From an uncultured Pseudoxanthomonas sp. (GTDB taxonomy: Bacteria > Pseudomonadota > Gammaproteobacteria > Xanthomonadales > Xanthomonadaceae), in assembly GCA_937975725.1 (NCBI GenBank), contig CALJUL010000018.1, positions 1 to 7,935 of the forward strand: a DNA stretch of 7,935 nucleotides. The letters are read 5' to 3'. Below the pieces are notes generated by a model that was not told where the DNA came from, did no database searches, and worked only from the letters and a program-made list of their open reading frames with translations. Each line of letters opens with the position of its first letter. Position 1 is the first letter of the stretch. This document shows, in pieces, positions 5,150 through 7,935 of the stretch. Both the position numbers and the translations under genes were made by a program.

Positions 5150-6405
5150 GGGTGGGCTCCTTCGGAGCAGGGGCCGGAGGCCAGGGGCCGGAAGCCGGAG
5201 AGAAGCGAAGCGCGGGGCGTCATGCGGTGGGGATGTTCTGTGGTTGATGTGCTGGACGACGGACGAGGGCTTTCACTGGCCTCTGGCCCCCGGCCTCCGG
5301 CCCCCGCCTCTTCCAGGATGATGTCCGCGATGCGGTCCGCCGCATCGGTCCTGGCCAGCGCGCGCGCGGCCTGCGCCATCGCCAGGCGCCTGCCGCTGTC
5401 GGCGGCGAGTGGGCGCAGCGTGGTCGCCAGCGCATCGGCGAGCGTGTCGTCCTGCTTCAGCAGCACGGCGGCGCCGCGCTCGACCAGGTATTCGGCGTTG
5501 CGGGTCTGGTGGTCGTCCACGGCCTGCGCGAACGGCACCAGCACGCTGCCCACGCCCGCCGCGCACAGTTCGGCCAGCGTAGAGGCGCCCGAGCGGCAGA
5601 CCACCAGGTCGGCCCAGGCGTAGGCGGCGGCCATGTCGGTGATGAAGGCTTCCACGCTCGCGGCCACGCCGGCGTCGGCATAGGCGTTCGCGGCTTCCTC
5701 GCGCAGTTTCTCGCCGCACTGGTGGCGCACTTCCACGGGCGTGCCGGCCAGCGCGGCGAGGGCCTTCGGCACGGCCAGGTTCAAAGCGCGCGCGCCCTGG
5801 CTGCCGCCCAGCACCAGCAGGCGCAGCGGACCGCTGCGGCCGGCGAAGCGCTCGGCCGGCGGCGGCAGCGCCGCGATCTCCTCGCGCACCGGGTTGCCGA
5901 CGACTTCCTCGCGCGGCGGGAACGCGCCCGGGAAGCCGGTCATCACCCGTCGCGCCACCTTCGCCAGCATGCGGTTGGTGAAACCGGCGGCGCGGTTCTG
6001 TTCGTGCACCAGCAGCGGCGTGCCCATCAGCCGCGCGGCCACGCCGCCCGGCCCGGCGGCGAAACCGCCGAAGCTGACCACCGCGCGCGGCATGCGCCGG
6101 CGCAACACGAAGCCGGCCGCGCGGATCGCGCGCAGGATGCGCAGCGGCGCGCCCAGCAGTGCCAGCTTGCCCTTGCCGCGCAGGCCGGCGATGGCAAGCG
6201 TGTCCAGCGGGATGTCGTGCTGCGGCACCAGGCGGGTTTCCATCGCGCCGTCGGCGCCCAGCCAGACCACCGGCACGCCGCGCGCGCGCAGCACCTTCGC
6301 CACCGCCAGCGCCGGGAAGATGTGGCCGCCGGTGCCGCCGGCCATGACCATCACCGGCGCGGCGGCCGCAGGCGCATGCGCGGCATTCGCGTGCACGGCG
6401 CTCAT
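5146..6405 (-). CDS. murG: MurG lipid II synthase with repeat-encoded C-terminal tail
   Basis: MurG is the peripheral inner-membrane GT-B glycosyltransferase that adds GlcNAc from UDP-GlcNAc to lipid I, giving lipid II. The 419-residue product exceeds the usual 355-360. The conserved part shows MAGGTGGHIFPALAVA (21-36), SFGGFAAGPGG (111-121), VHEQN (133-137), LGGSQGA (199-205), CRSGASTLAEL (270-280) and DDHQTRNA (297-304), ending near ADIILEEA (360-367). Two additions explain the length: an Ala/His-rich N-terminus of about 16 residues, and 52 C-terminal residues (368-419) rich in Ser, Pro, Gly and Arg, translated straight through heptad repeat D. The ATG at 6405 overlaps the ftsW stop as ATGA, with GAGG 7 nt upstream; the stop overlaps the murC start. 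The catalytic motifs look intact. Confidence 0.96.
   Translation of the reverse strand: MSAVHANAAHAPAAAAPVMVMAGGTGGHIFPALAVAKVLRARGVPVVWLGADGAMETRLVPQHDIPLDTLAIAGLRGKGKLALLGAPLRILRAIRAAGFVLRRRMPRAVVSFGGFAAGPGGVAARLMGTPLLVHEQNRAAGFTNRMLAKVARRVMTGFPGAFPPREEVVGNPVREEIAALPPPAERFAGRSGPLRLLVLGGSQGARALNLAVPKALAALAGTPVEVRHQCGEKLREEAANAYADAGVAASVEAFITDMAAAYAWADLVVCRSGASTLAELCAAGVGSVLVPFAQAVDDHQTRNAEYLVERGAAVLLKQDDTLADALATTLRPLAADSGRRLAMAQAARALARTDAADRIADIILEEAGAGGRGPEASESPRPSSSTSTTEHPHRMTPRASLLSGFRPLASGPCSEGAHP
5157..5162 (-). promoter_or_regulatory. Strong Shine-Dalgarno site of murC, inside the murG tail
   Basis: On the minus strand AAGGAG lies 7 nt before the first of two adjacent ATGs (5149), which selects that ATG as the murC start. 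It is the best ribosome site in the window. It falls in the last codons of murG (Glu-Gly-Ala-His-Pro-stop), so murC can be served both by coupling and by direct initiation. Confidence 0.75.
5166..5308. repeat. Heptad inverted-repeat element D inside the 3' end of murG (GGCCAGG type)
   Basis: Arms at 5166-5200 and 5274-5308 match at about 28 of 35 positions with a 73-nt centre; a 13-bp core GGCCTCCGGCCCC pairs perfectly. The left arm is 7-bp units such as GGCCGGA, GGCCAGG, GGCCGGA and AGCCGGA. It resembles the ftsA-ftsZ element, and both also contain GAAGCGAAG in the centre (on the minus strand in element A). The element is entirely inside the murG frame without any stop and encodes its extra tail. 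Weak direct repeats flank it (GCTCCTTC at 5156-5163 against GCCTCTTC at 5306-5313, 6 of 8). Confidence 0.75.
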
Positions 6406-7703
6406 GCGATCCCCTCGAAGGTCGGTTCCACCCGCTGGCGCAGGCGGCTGGTGCCGCGCAGCGCCGGCGGCAGCGGTGCCGGTGCCGTGGGCGCCGCGCG
6501 CTCCCGCGACGCGACGGGTGCCTGTGCTTCGGCCGTGCCCTGCATCGCCTCGCCGCGCAGGGCGACCTGGCGCTGGGTACGCTCCAGTTCGTAGGACACG
6601 CGCAACAGCAGGCCCATCGCCACGCAGGTCATCAGGATGCTGGAACCGCCGGAGGAGATCAGCGGCAGGGTCAGCCCCTTGGTCGGCAGCAGGCCCAGGT
6701 TCACGCCCATCGACACGAAACTCTGCATGCCGATCCACAGGCCCACGCCGAAGGCCACGTAGCCGGCGAAGTGGCGGCGCATCTCCACGCAGCGCAGGCC
6801 GATCACGAAGGCGCGCCCGACCAGCAGCGCGTACAGGCCGATCACCGCGCACACGCCCAGGAAACCCAGTTCCTCGCCGATGACGGAGAAGATGAAGTCG
6901 GTGTGCACTTCCGGCAGGTAGTTGAGCTTCAGCACCGAGCCGCCCAGGCCGATGCCGGTCCACTCGCCGCGGCCGATCGCCATCAGTGCGTTGGTCAACT
7001 GGTAGCCGCTGCCGAACGGGTCCGCCCACGGATCGGAGAACGAGGTGATGCGGCGCCAGCGGTACGGCTCGGCGATGGCGACGATCGCCATGATCGGCAG
7101 GCCGACCAGCACCGGGCCGAACATGCGCGGCATGTTCACCCCGCCCAGCACCAGCATGCCGGCGGTGATCGCCAGCAGCAGCGAGGACGAGCCGAAGTCC
7201 GGCTGCAGCAGCAGCAGCGTCACCAGCACCACCACCACGCCCAGCGGCTTGAGCATGGCCGCCCAGGTGGCGTTGACCTCGTCGCGGAAGCGCACCAGGT
7301 AGCTCGCCAGCCAGACGATGAAGAACACCTTGACCACTTCCACCACCTGGAAGTTGGACACGCCCAGGTTGATCCAGCGGTGTGCGCCCTTCACGCTCAC
7401 GCCCAGCCCCGGCACGAACACCAGCAGCAGCAGCGCCAGGCAGCCCAGCAACAGCAGGTGGTTGCGCGCCTCGATGCTCTTCAGCTCGGTGCGCGTGATC
7501 CACCAGGCCAGGCCGATGCCGCCGGCCAGGAACATCAGGTGGCGGGTCAGGTAGTGGAACGGGCTGCTGGCCTGGTAGATGGAACTGGAAGCCACCATCA
7601 CCACGCCAAGCGAGGCCAGCGCCAGCATGGCGCCGAGCAGCCAGGGATCGAAGCGGCCCCCGATGGCATCCAGTCGCGTGGCCTGGCGCAGCGTGTCGTT
7701 CAT
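6402..7703 (-). CDS. ftsW: SEDS peptidoglycan glycosyltransferase FtsW
   Basis: FtsW is the polytopic inner-membrane SEDS enzyme that polymerises lipid II at the septum together with the transpeptidase FtsI. The 433-residue product has many hydrophobic helices. Family landmarks are VPGLGVSVKGAHRWINLG (97-114), LLQPDFGSS (165-173), YLPEVHTDFIFSVIGEELGF (262-281), whose Asp269 aligns with the proposed catalytic Asp of SEDS proteins, and the signature LPTKGLTLPLISSGGSS (339-355). The usual QPSE motif is QVVE here (119-122). About 60 polar, Ala/Pro-rich residues follow the last helix as a cytoplasmic tail. The ATG at 7703 overlaps the mraY stop as TGATG, with AAGG 7 nt upstream; the stop overlaps murG as ATGA. 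In E. coli murD separates mraY and ftsW; here it is absent. Confidence 0.98.
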   Translation of the reverse strand: MNDTLRQATRLDAIGGRFDPWLLGAMLALASLGVVMVASSSIYQASSPFHYLTRHLMFLAGGIGLAWWITRTELKSIEARNHLLLLGCLALLLLVFVPGLGVSVKGAHRWINLGVSNFQVVEVVKVFFIVWLASYLVRFRDEVNATWAAMLKPLGVVVVLVTLLLLQPDFGSSSLLLAITAGMLVLGGVNMPRMFGPVLVGLPIMAIVAIAEPYRWRRITSFSDPWADPFGSGYQLTNALMAIGRGEWTGIGLGGSVLKLNYLPEVHTDFIFSVIGEELGFLGVCAVIGLYALLVGRAFVIGLRCVEMRRHFAGYVAFGVGLWIGMQSFVSMGVNLGLLPTKGLTLPLISSGGSSILMTCVAMGLLLRVSYELERTQRQVALRGEAMQGTAEAQAPVASRERAAPTAPAPLPPALRGTSRLRQRVEPTFEGIA

Positions 7704-7935
7704 CAGCGCACCTTCAGCGTGGCCAGCCCGACCAGGACCAGCACGACGGAAATGATCCAGAAGCGCACGATCACCCGCGGCTCCGGCCAGCCCTTCAGCT
7801 CGAAGTGGTGGTGGATCGGCGCCATCCGGAACACGCGCTTGCCGGTGAGCTTGAACGAGGCCACCTGGATCATCACCGAGAGCGTCTCGATGACGAAGAT
7901 GCCGCCCATGATCACCAGCACCAGCTCCTGGCGAA
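7703..7935 (-). CDS. mraY: Phospho-N-acetylmuramoyl-pentapeptide transferase MraY, C-terminal 76 residues (truncated by window edge)
   Basis: MraY transfers phospho-MurNAc-pentapeptide to undecaprenyl phosphate at the inner membrane, making lipid I. Only the C-terminal part is present, entering the window in frame as RQELVLVIMGG. It contains two membrane helices, FKLTGKRVFRM and the diagnostic cytoplasmic loop APIHHHFELKGWPE with its histidine cluster, ending LVLVGLATLKVR. This matches the E. coli MraY C-terminus closely, so the reading frame continues upstream and the internal GTG and ATG codons are not true starts. The stop shares one base with the ftsW ATG (TGATG), with no space for murD. 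Confidence 0.96.
   Translation of the reverse strand, partial: RQELVLVIMGGIFVIETLSVMIQVASFKLTGKRVFRMAPIHHHFELKGWPEPRVIVRFWIISVVLVLVGLATLKVR

Noticed and set aside
3725..5623. 632-aa plus-strand ORF opposite murC and murG
   Set aside because: The composition is typical of an antisense shadow (many HH, RR and QH stretches) with no recognisable motif; murC on the other strand has complete Mur-ligase motifs.

Overview
The window is a high-GC stretch of the division and cell-wall (dcw) gene cluster, with every real gene on the minus strand. Reading along transcription (high to low coordinates) the order is mraY (3' end only) - ftsW - murG - murC - ddl - ftsQ - ftsA - ftsZ (5' end only). The protein sequences (FtsZ opening MAHFELVEKMAPNAVIKV, MraY ending in LVGLATLKVR, FtsQ beginning directly at its membrane helix), the very high GC, and the absence of murD between mraY and ftsW point to a gammaproteobacterium of the Xanthomonadaceae/Lysobacteraceae (Lysobacter, Luteimonas, Pseudoxanthomonas, Xanthomonas and relatives). 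The genus cannot be settled from this sequence.

Layout: mraY 7703-7935 (partial) makes lipid I. ftsW 6402-7703 is the septal SEDS glycosyltransferase. murG 5146-6405 makes lipid II. murC 3698-5149 adds L-Ala to UDP-MurNAc. ddl 2727-3701 makes D-Ala-D-Ala. ftsQ 1808-2605 is the divisome scaffold. ftsA 576-1811 is the actin-like membrane tether. ftsZ 1-342 (partial) forms the cytoskeletal ring. Most junctions overlap by 1 to 4 nt (TGATG, ATGA or GTGA), so the block looks like one translationally coupled operon in which precursor synthesis is co-expressed with the machine that uses it. No terminator or convincing promoter was found.

The unexpected part is a set of four inverted-repeat elements whose arms are built from degenerate 7-bp units. 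One sits at each of four successive dcw junctions: murG/murC, ddl/ftsQ, ftsQ/ftsA and ftsA/ftsZ. Two (at ddl/ftsQ and ftsQ/ftsA) belong to an AACGGGG-type family; two (at murG/murC and ftsA/ftsZ) belong to a GGCCAGG-type family. Two lie inside coding sequence and are read as low-complexity C-terminal tails on MurG (about 52 residues) and FtsQ (about 31 residues), leaving the ATGA overlaps intact. Short direct repeats flank the elements (7 bp exact at ddl/ftsQ, 6 bp exact at ftsQ/ftsA, weaker at the other two), which suggests insertion with duplication of the junction. The biology that deserves a second look is therefore repeat-element colonisation and remodelling of an essential operon, not a new gene system.
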